Below, piece after piece: positions 1 to 11,142 of a DNA stretch of 64,000 bases. The position numbers and the translations under genes are program-made. The notes under the pieces are model-generated. The model saw only the letters and a list, made by a program, of their open reading frames with translations. It was not told the DNA's origin and made no database searches. Location of the stretch: the NCBI RefSeq assembly GCF_905171775.1, contig NC_053489.1, forward strand, positions 245,827,231 to 245,891,230. Direction: 5' to 3'. Position 1 is the first letter of the stretch. Each line of letters opens with the position of its first letter. Source of the DNA: Rana temporaria. Its lineage: Eukaryota > Chordata > Amphibia > Anura > Ranidae.

Positions 1-360
1 GAGGATGCAGGGGGAGGGAGGAGATCGGCGGCCGTGGCTATGTGAGCGGCTCTCTTATAATGCATTAGACATTCTCAGTGAGCAGAGGGAGGGGGAGAAA
101 TCCCCCGCAGGAGCTTTCAGGATGCTCTGCCTCTGAGGAGAGCCTGTGTCACTGTCCACTCAGCGGCGACCCGAGCAAGATGCGGGACACCCGCTAAGTA
201 TAGAAACAAAAATGTGTTTTAATTGGGGGCACATGGTGGGGAACAACATAGTTTTGGGGGGTCATGTCCCCCTCTGGCCCCCCTTAGTGATGCCATTGCA
301 CACACGGAACAAGCAGCTATGGAGGCGGCTACATCAGCGTGTCTACTGGGCCACCGGAAT
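1..360. other. No gene recognised; probably repeat-derived
   Basis: GA-rich sequence followed by about 150 bases of generic repeat-like DNA. The short open frames here have no recognisable protein signature. The stretch adjoins the degraded 3' end of the Ty3/gypsy pol remnant, but no LTR could be identified in it. Confidence 0.4.
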
Positions 361-362
361 TG

Positions 363-1482
363 TTAGTAAATGACCCAAACTCGTTGACTCTTCCCTGGGT
401 GGCCAGCAGCCTTGGGAGAATGGTATGTCTGGAGCACGGCAGTGCGGAGACTCTTAGGGAAAAGGCATCGGTCACAAGGTTTCTCAGGAGGAGAATGAAT
501 CTGAGAGGCAAGAATTCTGTCACCCAAAGGTGAAGTGAGACTGGTAGGAACTGTAGCTAGTATACCATCCGAAGGTATCACAGGAACCGTCTCCAACTTG
601 GAAGCGGAGGAAAACTGTCATGACAAAGCATCAGCCCATACATTCTTAGTACCGGGTGAGAATGAGACTACGTAATTGAAGCTTGGCAAGAAAATAGTCC
701 ATTGCACCCTTTTGGTAGAGAGGCGTTTAGCCTCTGGCAAGAATGTTCGATTCTTATGATCAATCAGAATAAGAACTGGCACAGTGGTACCTTCCAGGAG
801 ATGCCTCCACTCTTTAAGGGCTAAAATGATCGCTAACAACTCTCTGTCCCCAATCTCATTATTGCATTCCACAGGAGACAATTACTTGGAAAAGTAGCCA
901 CAAGGATGCATAGCGCTCTCAGAGGTAGGACGTTGAGACAGTAGGGCACCAACTCCAGTCTCAGATGCATTAGCCTCAAGGATGAAAGGTTCCATTGGAT
1001 CAGGATCAAGAGCAGAAACAAAGGCAGCCTTGAGACTCTTAAAGGCATTAATGGAATCAGGAGACCAATTCTGTGGGTTACCGTCCTTTCTGATCATATC
1101 AGTCAGGGGTTTGACCAGAGATGAGGAGTTACGAATAACGTCCGATAATAATTGGCAAAGCCGGTAAAATGTTGCAATGGACATAAATCCATGGGTCGGG
1201 GGCCACTGTAGTACTGCCAAAAGTTTCTCTGGGTTCATCAAAAACCAGCAGTGGAAATTACATAACTCAGAAATTTTCGCACTTCTCCAATTTACAATAC
1301 AGGTTATTTGCTCTCAGCCTCTGAGACACACAGCAGACATCTGTGTGGTGGTGCTCTAGGGACTTGGAAAATATGAGGATATCGTCAAGATAAACTACCA
1401 CATATAGCTGCAAAAAATCTCGGAGGACATTGTTGATAAATTCCTGGAAAACTGCTAGGGCGTTGCAAAGACCAAACAGCAT
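363..1482 (-). pseudogene. Ty3/gypsy pol remnant (RT, RNase H, start of integrase)
   Basis: Read on the minus strand, three consecutive blocks give Ty3-type polymerase. Block 1482-1267 carries the reverse transcriptase core with FGLCNA and the active-site YLDDILIFSKS. Block 1241-882 carries the connection and RNase H start (ANASETGVGALLSQRP, where the first catalytic Asp of the usual VDAS is now Asn). Block 881-618 carries the RNase H core (RELLAIILALKEWRHLLEG and a DHKN motif). Block 596-363 ends in the integrase leader with AAGHPG. The junction at 881/882 is one in-frame TAA. Other joins need frameshifts, and the integrase core and 3' LTR are missing. The element is old and cannot encode working enzymes. 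It pairs with the gag remnant and LTR upstream at higher coordinates. Confidence 0.85.
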
Positions 1483-1729
1483 TACAAGGTATTTGTAATG
1501 GCCTGTTCTGGTACTAAACGCAGTTTTTCACCATTTGTCGCCTTCCTTGATCCCCACGAGATTGTATTCCCCTCTCAGATCAAGGTTTGTGAAAACCATT
1601 GCTCCCTTGGCAGACTCTGTACCAGGAGGCGAGGAAGGCAACAGTGGGACTGCAAAGCTCGGAGCCAAACGTACAGGAGGCTTCCATTATCACTCCTTAA
1701 AGGAAGGTCTCTCTCTCTGGAGTCAATGA

Positions 1730-2372
1730 GAATGGCAAACGTGATCAACTTCTCTAGCTCAGTCTTGGTGTGCTACCTCATCTTTGATAGTATCCGAGAA
1801 ACCATGAGAAAAAGCAGGCACGAGGGTCTCATTGTTCCAAGCATTCTCTGCTGCCAGAGTAAAGAATTCAATGGCATAATCGGCAACAGCGTGTGGGAAC
1901 TTCAAATACATTTTTAAAGGAAGCTAAAAAACTCTGGGAAACTCAGGATGACATGGTTCTGTGTCTCCCATAGAGGGTTTGCCCAGGGCAAGGCTCTCTC
2001 AGAAAGCAAAGAAATCATGAAGCCAACTTTGCTTCTCTCCGTGGGGGACGCCTGGGACAGCATCTCAAAGTATATCCCAACCTGGATGAGAAACCCTCTG
2101 CATTAAACTGGATCGCACCCAAATTTCTGGGGAATCGAAGCGGAACCTCTTATAGAGGGAATATGCAAGGCTGGTGCCTGCACAGAGACTGGAGCAGCAG
2201 CAGGGACGGCCTGCGACACAGGTTGTACCGGAACAGCCTCAGAGGGATGATCCAGGTGAGCAGAGTGAATCAGGAGCGTCCATAACGCTATGGCAAACTT
2301 GCGGTGATCCTGCTCAACCAAGCTGGAAAAAATATTACCAATAAGTGGATTGCCTGCATCTTCTGAATTCAT
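1730..2372 (-). pseudogene. Ty3/gypsy gag remnant
   Basis: An open block starts at ATG 2372 and runs to 2103 with a proline/alanine-rich tail. A second minus-strand block at about 1900-1750 reads as a retrotransposon Gag core (FFTLAAENAWNNETLVPAF). Its position just before the pol remnant at 1482, on the same strand, makes it the gag half of the same element. The two blocks are not in one frame and an internal stop is visible near 1757. The ATG lies only about 13 bases from a TTAACA that looks like an LTR end, split off by the 2397-3718 insertion. No zinc knuckle is recognisable. Assignment rests on position and Gag-like composition, so it is less certain than the pol block. Confidence 0.6.
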
Positions 2373-2396
2373 GGCCTTTACCTACTGTTAGGAAAT

Positions 2397-3718
2397 AAGA
2401 AAAAAAAGAATTGCACTAATACTAAATGTGATAAATGAAAAATAAATGACTAAATATTCATGTGAACATACACATATAAAGTGTAATAAAATAAATGAAA
2501 CTTCCAATTATTGAATAATCGAAAACTGTGGATAAAAAAGCCCCTGGAAGACATGACCTATCACAAAACTAGTATAGCGGAACAAGCGACGCGCTGACGT
2601 CACCTCCTTCTACTGCAATTGTCTAAAAAATTGCTGGCCGGCATATGGAGAACCCTTCCTCCTCACTTCAGCGTGGTGACGTCACTGCGCATCCTCCCAT
2701 ACGCGTTTCATCATCAGCAGACGCTGTCAATGGGAAAGTTAACATTGACAATGTCTGCTGATGTCGAAACATGTATGGGAGGACGCGCAGTGACGTCACC
2801 ATGCTGAAGTGAGGAGGAAGGGTTCTCCATATGCCAGACTAAATTTTTCAGATGCTGTTTTTATCTAGAATCATTGTAAGTATGATTATTTCTTCTTTAA
2901 TACATTTATATCACCGAGTTATGCTATGGTCTCCCTTCTCTCTGTTACAACTGACCTTGTAATTATACGAGCACGGATTAAGTTGTGAGATCTGGAATTT
3001 CTGCCCTGTGTGAATCCATCCGGGTGTCCTATCCTTCCTGGAGATTAAAAGGCAATGGCTGGGCTATAGCCGATTGCTATATTGAGCTTGCCCTCTGGTA
3101 AGCAACCATTATATTCGGTGGTGGGCTTCTCACTCATTGATGGATTGCCTATGAAGTCACTGTGGTGTTGTCTAATCAATATTTGAAGACCTGCATAGGA
3201 AATGAACTGCTGCTGTTTTTTGCTCTGATAGGAGTATATTTAGTGCATTTATCCTCTTATGCTTGTATACCAATAGGTTATCTGTTTAAAATTTGGCGCA
3301 GGTTCTTTTTTATTTATTGTTGCTTTGTGTTTATCCCATTCAAGCTGCTGCCTTTAGTATCTTTTATTTTTGAGGCAGCGCAGTTTTTCCTTTTTCGCTA
3401 TTATGGATTTAACTCATGAACAATTTTTGTGATTCATCTTGCAAATTGAGGCTTTTTTATCCACACTTTTCCATTATTCAATAATTGGAGGTTTCATTTA
3501 TTTTATTTCACTTTATATGTGTATGTTCACATAAATATTCAGTCATTTATTTTTCATTCATCTCATTTAGTATTAGCGCGATTCTATCGTTCTTATTTTA
3601 TGACCACTGTTTTTGATGTTTCACAGAAGAGTTGCTGCTTTTACTAAAATTGATTTACCAATTCTGTGGGCACATGGTATTGTCTGTTTGATCTTAGCGC
3701 AGTTTCTTTTTTTCTTTT
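2397..3718. mobile_element. Inverted-repeat DNA element inserted in the Ty3 leader
   Basis: The ends are inverted copies of about 140 bp. The left side has GAATTGCACTAATAC then a block running to about 2560. The right side has its complement at 3440-3587, ending GTATTAGCGCGATTC. Inside, 2625-2735 and 2740-2838 form a second inverted repeat around GACGTCAC and CTTCAGC blocks. The flanks CCTACTGTTAGGAA (about 2381-2394) and CCTACTGTTAAGAA (about 3721-3734) look like an imperfect target-site duplication that splits the end of the Ty3 5' LTR. No transposase is encoded. The open frame at 3162-3419 has no recognisable signature. Confidence 0.6.
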
Positions 3719-3724
3719 TCACCT

Positions 3725-4237
3725 ACTGTTAAGAACCATGAATCAGACTGAGACAGAGGTGCAGTAAAAATCACACTTTTTAATAAAATGGTACAAACAG
3801 AGCAAACATAGTCAAAACATAGCCAGGGTTTGGTAACCAGAGCGAGTAGTCGGAACAAGCCAGTGAAACAGGAATCCAGAGATCAGTGTAGTAGAGGCAG
3901 TAAACAGGATCAGTAACCAGACGGGAAGTCAGCCAGGCAAAAGTCTTTAACAGCAAAAGACAGCAGAGAGTATCCAGATATGTTGACCAGGCGGAAGGCA
4001 CAGGAGATCTGATCCAGGCAGTTTAAATAGCCAGGGAATAAATAGCCAGAGAGCAGTTTAAATAGCCAGAGTGCGTCCCAGCTGCGTTCCACCCAGGACT
4101 CTAAAAAACCGGAAGTGACGTAGTTTGCGTGGCTCCATGGAGCCACGCAAACTACGTCACTTCCGGTTTTTGAGAGTCCTGGGTGGAATGCAGCTGGGAT
4201 GCACGCTGCGAATCCCAAGCTCTGTATGCTCTGCCAC
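3725..4237 (-). repeat. Putative 5' LTR of the decayed Ty3/gypsy element
   Basis: On the minus strand this segment starts TGTGGCAGAG and ends TTCTTAACA, a TG...CA layout, and lies directly upstream of the gag remnant once the inserted element is removed. It contains two TATTTAAA boxes in minus orientation (near 4023 and 4060). It also has a CCGGAAGTGACG block, a motif seen again in the LTR of the young chromovirus at 43909-50205. The outer boundary is inferred because the 3' LTR is not present for comparison. Confidence 0.45.
4073..4202. repeat. Near-perfect palindrome, 65-bp arms
   Basis: Arms 4073-4137 and 4138-4202 are inverted copies meeting at GGCTCCATGGAGCC. Each arm contains CCGGAAGTGACGTAG or its complement. 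Differences are limited to a few bases (for example TAAAAAACC against GGTTTTTGA). Confidence 0.9.
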
Positions 4238-4803
4238 ATTCAGCTTACGCTTTCCTTTGAAGCTAACCTGTTCTTTGGTGTTTTGTATTGTATGCTTTTA
4301 AGCAGAATTGTTTTAATAAATTAATTTTCGGTACTACACAATGGGAGCCATTATCTCTTTTTTCTTCTGAGGAATTATACTCTAAGTGTTATCTATCACT
4401 GCTTTTATCAATCCCGGACACTGAGCAAGCCCCCGGAGCCTGCAGTACATGTGATCAGAAGGAGTAACCGCCTGAAGACATCAGGATCTGATCTTATATG
4501 CGAATTACCCCTGCAGGGGTGATAGGAGCTGGTGATTGGGGACCCAGGAGGGGGTGCACGAAAGTCACCTGCTCAATATCTGCCACAAAGAACACTTTTT
4601 ATCTTGGAACTTTTTGAGGATTGTCCCATACAGTTTTCCGGTAACTGAATGGATGTGGACACTGTTTGGAGCAAATTCACATGGACAATGTTTTTGAGTT
4701 TCACCAGTATACGCATGGTTTGATGATTGGTGTCACTTATTTAACGTCACTGGTTTAGTAGTAATTACGTGTATTTGTTTTGAATTTATAATTTTCACAC
4801 TGA

Positions 4804-4859
<56 letters not shown>

Positions 4860-5224
4860 TATAGATATATATATATATTGCTAAAACTTTTTATCTAATC
4901 CTAGGGGAGTATTATCACTGTGGGATATATATTATACACCCAACTTTATTGGTGGTCCAGATTAGCCATATATAGTGAGACCTGTTAGATTACTCTTCAG
5001 GCTTAGGTAGCACTACTACCCCCTTCCCCTTCTTTTTTCCCTTAAGAGCAGGAACTGAAGACCAGGTGAGTCACTGTGGAATGAAGAGTACTGGCAATTT
5101 TACCGACAGCTGAGCACAGAGCTCCGAGAAGGAAGGGCTGAGCCCAGCCCTGACAGAACTGGATCCTTCCTAAAATTATCTCAGCACTTTTATATCCTGA
5201 AGGCTCTTTTGCTCAAAGCCAAAA
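4238..5224. other. Non-coding, with an (AT)n microsatellite
   Basis: No gene found. A dinucleotide AT tract with a few GATA interruptions runs from about 4808 to 4880. AATAAA-like AT-rich sequence lies near 4315. The remainder resembles degraded repeat. Confidence 0.7.
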
Positions 5225-5440
5225 TTCAGATGAAATTATCCGGCTGTTTGAGAGGCATTTCCAGATGTCCACCAACCTACGCCAACAAAAAGTCACCCCA
5301 AAAAAATGCCATGTCTGTGGCAAACACGAAAAAAGGTTTGACATAGTTTTTTTGTCCCTCCTGCCCTGACCAATAAGGCCTCTGCATCAAGGACTGCTCC
5401 CGTCGCTATCACACCCTAGTGAACTATTTGTCAAGGGTAC
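5225..5440 (+). pseudogene. piggyBac transposase C-terminal tail remnant
   Basis: The plus strand reads an LFERHF-like stretch followed by KKCHVCGKHEKR, a short gap, then DCSRRYHTLVNY. piggyBac transposases end in a cysteine-rich zinc-binding domain with a CxxC pair and a closing C...YHT block, and the spacing here fits. The central cysteines lie in a region that needs a frameshift and contains a stop. Only this tail is recognisable; the DDD catalytic core was not found upstream. It could be the remains of an autonomous relative of the TTAA-inserting MITEs in this window, but nothing in the sequence links them directly. Confidence 0.5.
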
Positions 5441-6511
5441 GGTATGGCATATTACAGAGGTCCACAGAATTTTTCACAAAAAGGTCTTTAAGGATATTAG
5501 TTGTTGTTTAATTGAGGTAATGTTATATTGTTATTGTTAACTGTTGCTGTTTGTTTTGCAGGAATGCCAATCAGCTGCAGCACTGATCTATGTATTCTGA
5601 CTGCTCTCAAAATACATACGTCAGTGCCTGCAGCACTGCAGTTAAAAAAAAAGAAAGTGTATGCCAAGCATTAGGAGCTTGGGTTGGACAGGTGGCAGCA
5701 GTGGCGTATCTAGGGTATGGCACATATGGCATGGCACTGCCAATTTCATTGCGGCATGTGACTTTGTTTAGAAGAAGTCTATGCAATAAAATTGGTAAAA
5801 AAGTATTGCTGAAATCTTTTTCATAATCTCTGCAACATGAGTCACAGCAATATGAATGGTTCCATTGCCATCAATGGGGTGACTTGTCATGGGATTTGGA
5901 ACTGTCAAATCGCAGCACCGGTGTAAACGAGGGCTTAATGACATATTTATCATACATGTCATGTGTATATGCAGAATAACACCCCAAAACACAATATTCC
6001 ACTTATGAGAACACCACGTGTGTGAGACTTTTTTTGCGCCTTTAGGCTTTCAAAGGGTGTAACTTGTGACTACCTATCACAGTTTCGGAGGCCCAAAACA
6101 TGTCTGACCAATCTCTCATTAAAGTGAAAACTGTGTGTAAAAATAAAACTTTTTTCTGCCATTTTTCAAAAACTTGTGGCAAAAACAAAATCTTCCATGG
6201 ACTCAACATGCCTCAGCAAATACATTGGGGTGTCTACTTTCCAAAAAGGGGTCATTTGGGGGGGGGTTTGTTCTGTCCTGGCATTTTAAAGCCTCAAGAA
6301 ATGGGATAGGCAGTCAGAAAGTCAGGGCTTAAAAGCTGCGTAAATTCAAATATACATGTATACCATAGTTATAACTTATAACATAAACCAATTAATATAC
6401 ACTTATTGGATAGCAGAATACATTTTGGCCTCCATTTCTGAATAAATATTGTTGTTTTCAAAATGTTTTTTTTTTATATAATAAAAAATTGAAAACCCAG
6501 TGGTGATCAAT
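5441..6511. other. Non-coding repeat mosaic
   Basis: No supported gene. 5700-5940 and 6060-6420 look like pieces of DNA-transposon repeats. The 6300-6450 part resembles the interior of the CCACTTAAG MITE family, sharing the ATAAACCAATTAAT...TTATTGGATAGCAGAATAC pattern. Confidence 0.5.
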
Positions 6512-7356
6512 ACCCGGTCCAAAGCTCCGTGACCGCACCCACGGGACCCGCGGACCCGATCGCTGCCGATGTCCCGCGATCGGTCACAGGAGTAAACACA
6601 CCTTCTCTGTTCTCCACAGTGGCAATGTCACTGATCGTCTGTTCCCTGATATAGGGAAAGGCGATCAGTTTCATCACACGTCCAGCCCCACCCCCCTACA
6701 GTTAGAAACACAAATGAGGTCACACATAACCCATACAGCGCCCCCTAGTGGTTAACTCCTGAACTGCAATTGTCATTTTCACAGTAAACAATGCATTTTT
6801 ATAGCACTTTTTGCTGTGAAAATTACAATAGTCCCAAAAAAGTGTCAAAATTGTCCGATGTGTCCACCATAATGCCGCAGTCATGAATAAAATCACTGAT
6901 CGCCGCCATTAGTATTAAAAAAAAAATATTAATAAAAATGCCATAAAACGATCCCCTATTTTGTAAACGCTATAAATTTTACGCAAACCAATCAATAAAC
7001 GCTTATTGCAATTTTTTTTACCAAAATTAGGTAGAAGAATACGTATCGGCCTAAACTGAGAAAAAAAATGCTTTTTTTATATCCTTTTTGGGGGTATTTA
7101 TTATAGCAAAAAGTAAAAAATATTGGTTTTTTTTTTCAAAATTGACGCTCTATTTTTGTTTATAGCGCAAAAAATTTAAACCGCAGAGGTGATCAAATGC
7201 CACCAAAAGAAAGCTCTATTTATGGGAAAAAAGGACGCTAATTTTGTTTGGGAGCCACATCGCACGACTGCGCAATTGTGAGTTAAAGCGACACAGTGCC
7301 GAATCGCAAAAACTGGCCAGGTCCTTTACCTGCATAATCGTCCGGGTCTTAAGTGG
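6512..7356 (+). mobile_element. CCACTTAAG-family MITE, 5' truncated (copy A)
   Basis: From CCCGGTCCAAAGCTC to the terminal GTCCGGGTCTTAAGTGG this matches the complete copy at 55118-55976, including the GCAGAGGTGATCAAA and TTTGGGAGCCACATCGCAC blocks. TTAA follows at 7357-7360. The first 100 or so bases of the family are missing. Short open frames inside are not genes. Confidence 0.85.
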
Positions 7357-7360
7357 TTAA

Positions 7361-7930
7361 AGTAGCATAGTGCTGAATATTTTCAAGAGGTCAAGGGGTT
7401 AAACATAACCCCTGCTCCCATGAGACTACATTGCTTTCATTTCGGGGACATATGGAAGCTACAGTAAAAGGCTAAAATATTCTTACTGTGCATAAACAGA
7501 AGACTAACATTTTTAATGTACACATGTAAAACCAAAAACTTAAAGGAAAAAAAAAATGTGCATGACTTTTTAAGGCTATATTCTAAATGATTATAGGGTT
7601 TCTTAATGCATATATTTGTTTTTAAACTGTATGATGTAACTGTTAATTTGTATATTTACACATATGCTCTCAGGAATTCTAATTTCAAAGGGATAGCTAG
7701 CTGATTGCTAAGGCAGTGTATATAAAATATTTTAGTCCTTTCACAAGGTTTGTGAGACATCTGGATTCCCACAACACTTAAATTTACTTGAACCTCGCTT
7801 GTTTATCTGCTGCAAGTATTAGGTATTTGAAAACACATTTATTTAGGAATTTGTGTGATTTTGTTTTTTTCAGTGTTGATTCTGCAAAGTGTTTTCATTA
7901 CTTCTATAGTCCCTAGTTCCATAGTTTTTT
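7361..7930. other. Non-coding, AT-rich
   Basis: No gene seen. A GTATATAAAATATT TATA-like sequence at about 7718-7730 lies 200 bases upstream of the small unidentified reading frames below, but no transcript can be inferred from it. Confidence 0.5.
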
Positions 7931-7942
7931 AGCAGTAGAGCC

Positions 7943-8276
7943 ATGCCATTTAGGAGAAAGAAAAATTCAAGAAAACGTGTGAGTTGAGATACCAAGCCTA
8001 TTTGACATTTGTTCCCTGCAGAAGCTTCAATATTCCAAATGATGTTTATAAGGCCATGTTAAAACACAATATGACTCAACCATATACATGGAACAGAGGA
8101 GCATTTTTCTACACAGACCACAATACAGGGCTTAACAGAAAAAAATGGTATTGTATCATTGAGACACCAAATGAAATGCTGCTTAACAAATTATTTCTAA
8201 CATAGATCAAGCTACAATATGACAGTCAGTTACTACTACAGAGGAGCTATACAGTGAATGATATTTATGATATGTA
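7943..8276 (+). other. Unidentified broken reading frames with a basic N-terminus
   Basis: I do not recognise this. At 7943 an ATG opens a very basic start (MPFRRKKNSRKRV), which closes at a TGA after 14 codons. A GTGTGAGT sequence there resembles a splice donor. A second frame opens at about 7984 and runs to a TAG at 8203-8205 (contains PYTWNRGAFFYTDHNTG and KKWYCIIE), then continues in the same frame to TAA at about 8274. Composition is protein-like, with many aromatic residues. It may be the remains of a retrocopied host gene or of an integrated small DNA virus, whose capsid proteins often start with a basic tract. That is speculation. Confidence 0.25.
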
Positions 8277-8299
8277 ATGTTTTAGTAGTACAGCTAGGG

Positions 8300-8790
8300 C
8301 TACTGACAAGGCAATACAGCCAGCCTAGGGCGGCACTTTGTGCAGCCTAGGGCGGCACTTTGCTGGGGGCGGCCACGTTTCGCGGCCCCCCCGCACGAAA
8401 AAAAACAAACGTCTTCCCGAATACAGAGGCAGCCACCCGCAGAGATTGCTTGCCGGAGCTGCCGCCTGCCGCCTCCCGAAGCATGATGTCTAACACTACC
8501 CCCCCCACCCCCCCTCCGCTTATTAACTTTTTTTACATGTGAATACATACAGCATGATGTCTAACCCACACCATCCCCCACCGCCCCCCGCTTATTAACT
8601 TTTTTTTACATGTGAATACAGCATGATGTCTGATGTCTAATCCACCCTCCCCTCCCCGCTTATTAACTTTTTTTAAATGTGAATACAGCATGATGTCTGA
8701 TGTCTAATCCCCCCCCTCCGCAGGAAGAGTAGGTCATATTTAAATTAGGGGGTGCATGAGTTTAGTCAGGCCTAGGGCAGCACAAAACCT
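8300..8790. repeat. Repeat with 75-80-bp tandem units
   Basis: From about 8481 to 8725 a unit of GCATGATGTCTAA...CCCCGCTTATTAAC...ACATGTGAATACA recurs a little over three times. It is flanked by CAGCCTAGGGCGGCAC (8330-8355, itself doubled) and GGCCTAGGGCAGCACAA (8768-8785). The matching flanks suggest the array is internal to one mobile element. Antisense open frames here are by-products of the repeats. Confidence 0.75.
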
Positions 8791-9960
8791 AAATACACCT
8801 CTGCAGCCGGCCCTCCTGTACCTGGTCCGAGTTCCATCAGTCCAAAAGGGGCCCGGGCACCTGCAGGAGAAGAGAGCCAGCTGTACTGCCTTGTCTGTCC
8901 GGCTGCTCTACAGGGGATCAATTCTACATACTTGCCTACAGTTCCTGTATTTAGCAGCGGGGACAGCTGCAGAGTCTCTCTCTGTCTTTGCCTTGAAATC
9001 TTTACACTGCCGGGTCCTGAAACTCCCCCTCCCCTTACCCTGTGATCTTGCAAGAAAGAAAGATCAAGGAAGGAAGAAGTTCTCTGCCTTCTCCCCCTCC
9101 TCCTTGAATCCTGACCTTTGCTCTGTCGACCTCCGTGCTGTGCTCTGTGTGCACTGTAATCTGCAGTGGCTGCAGGGCTTGAAGGTTGTAGTGCTTCTGC
9201 CGGAAGTGGGTAGGTGGGGGAAGGGGTGAATCTGCAGATAGTTCAGGATTCAGAGAGGGGGAAAACGTGCCAGGAGCCTGCCTGGAACTTCAGGTAGACA
9301 CTGGCTGTCACTGCAGTGCTGGAGCTAGAAGCCAGTAAATACACCTCTTCCTCCAGCTAACTTGGCTCACAGTTGCAGCACGGTTTTGCAATATAAAATT
9401 GACATCTAGCAATTTAAAATGTATATAAAAAAAACAGGTGTTAGGGGGTGGCGGTAGCAAGAGTAAAATTTCTGCCACGGCTGAAAAACAGCATTGCGAC
9501 CATGGCATTTGTCAGGTAGGCGGTACGGGGCCCTGTAATTTCTAAAAGCAGCCCTGAGTATAGCACAAGTCAAGTGTCTGCGCCTGAAAGAGCCAGTCAT
9601 ATTGACAGTCTGGGAAGAAGACCAGGCACTTTCATGCAAGAGGCATATTGTTGAGCATGAATGTACACTGTTTATTTTTGTATGTAAACATCAGTAAAAA
9701 TAAATACAAATTCTTAGTAACTGAAGCTGAAAAGAAAGAAAACTTCATGACATTAGGATGCAAATGTAAAATACAATTTTGTTTAATTTAGGTAAAATAA
9801 TATAAGGAGCAATACTTATGCTGGCATAGCATTTTTGTTGGCCCTTTTACATAATTCTAACCAATTATAGGCAAATAGTTAAGATATTTTTTCAAACTTT
9901 ATTAGATTTTTATATCAACATTATATAATGTTGAAGTTAAGGAGTATTTTTCAAAACTTT
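8791..9960. other. No gene recognised
   Basis: A GC-richer stretch to about 9560, then AT-rich DNA. An open frame of 157 codons at 8756-9229 starts inside the repeat, has no domain signature and is opposed by another frame, so I do not call it. Confidence 0.5.
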
Positions 9961-10074
9961 TGGAAAGTGGATCATACAAGAAAACACACAATTGAAAGAT
10001 ATAATGGAGCAAAATAAATTGTAAGTATTTAACGTTTCAGGAACTAAAAAATAAAAAGGAAATAATTTTGATTG

Positions 10075-11142
10075 ACGAATGGCGGTATGCCCAGCTAAAA
10101 CATTTTTTTGAAAAATTACCTCAGCCTAACCGATCAGCAGAAAACTTACGGCCCTTTGAGAAATTATGTGAGGATAATGCCCTGTAAACACGATCGGTCC
10201 ATCCGATGAAAACGGTCTGATGGATTTTTCCATCAGTTATCCGATGAAGCTGACTGATGATCAGTCGTGCCTACACACCATTGGTTAAAAAAACGATCGT
10301 GTCAGAACGCGGTCACGTAAACCACGTACAACGGCACTATAAAGGGGAAGTTCAAATCCAATGGCGCCACCCTTGGGGCTGCTTTAGCTGATTCCGTGTT
10401 AGTAAAAGACGATTTGCGCTTTTCTGTCTGTTACATCGTGATGGATGTGCTATCTCCATAACGAACGCTAGTTTTACCAGAACGAGCGCTCCCATCCCCT
10501 AATTTAGTCTGAGAATGCGTGGATTTTTTACCGATGGACGTGCCTACAGACGATCGTTTTTTTTCCCATCGGTTAGTTAACCATCAGATCATTTTAAAAC
10601 AAGTTCCTATTTTGTTAAAAAAACGATGGGGCCCACACACGATCGGTTAGTCTGATGAAAACGGTCCATCAGACCGTTTTTCATCAGACAAACCGATCGT
10701 GTGTACGCTGCATAAGGCTAGAAAAGGTATAGTTTCTAAGATTTATAAGATATTAAATGATATAAAAAAGCAGGGAATACCGCCATTCATTAAGAAATGG
10801 GAGGAGGAATTGAGCTCACAAGTTAATGATTTTGAGTTCAAGCAAATAATGAAGAGGGTCCATTCTACGTCGGTAAATTGTAATATAACGGAATTAAACT
10901 ATAAATGTCTCGTTCGTTGGTATCTGACTCCGGACAAGGTACATAAATGTTCCAGGGAAACATCACAGCTATGTTGGAGGGGGTGCAAGGAAATTGGAAC
11001 TATGGCCCACATATGGTGGACATGCCCCAAAATAAAAAAATACTGGGGGGAGATAAGAAAAACAATCAGAGAAATAACTAAACACTACCTGAGAACATTG
11101 CTCCCACAGCTTCTGAATGCTGCAAAGACCCAATTTGTATAG
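10075..11142 (+). pseudogene. L1-type LINE ORF2 C-terminal fragment, split by a MITE
   Basis: A block before the MITE reads EWRYAQLKHFFEKLPQP, and the frame after it (about 10714 to 11142) reads FKQIMKRVHSTSVNC, CLVRWYLTPDKVHK and CWRGCKEIGTMAHIWWTCP. These are the region after the reverse transcriptase and the cysteine-rich tail of L1 ORF2. Removing the 10182-10713 MITE joins the two blocks in a sensible order. The 3' end is cut where a partial CCACTTAAG MITE begins. The fragment lacks the endonuclease and reverse transcriptase domains, so it is a dead 5'-truncated copy. Confidence 0.75.
10182..10713. mobile_element. MITE with ACACGATCGGT ends
   Basis: The left end TAAACACGATCGGTCC and right end ACCGATCGTGTGTAC are inverted. 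Inner copies of GATGAAAACGGTCTGATGGA and its complement occur at both sides. It interrupts the L1 ORF2 fragment. I could not fix a target-site duplication. Confidence 0.65.

Noticed and set aside
2040..4070. Self-primer site in the decayed Ty3 element
   Set aside because: GTAGGTAAAGGC after its LTR shares only about five bases (GCCTT) with the place 30 bases past its TATA box. That is too little to claim.
8756..9229. 157-codon plus-strand frame as a host gene
   Set aside because: It begins inside a repeat, lacks any domain or splice evidence and is opposed by another open frame.
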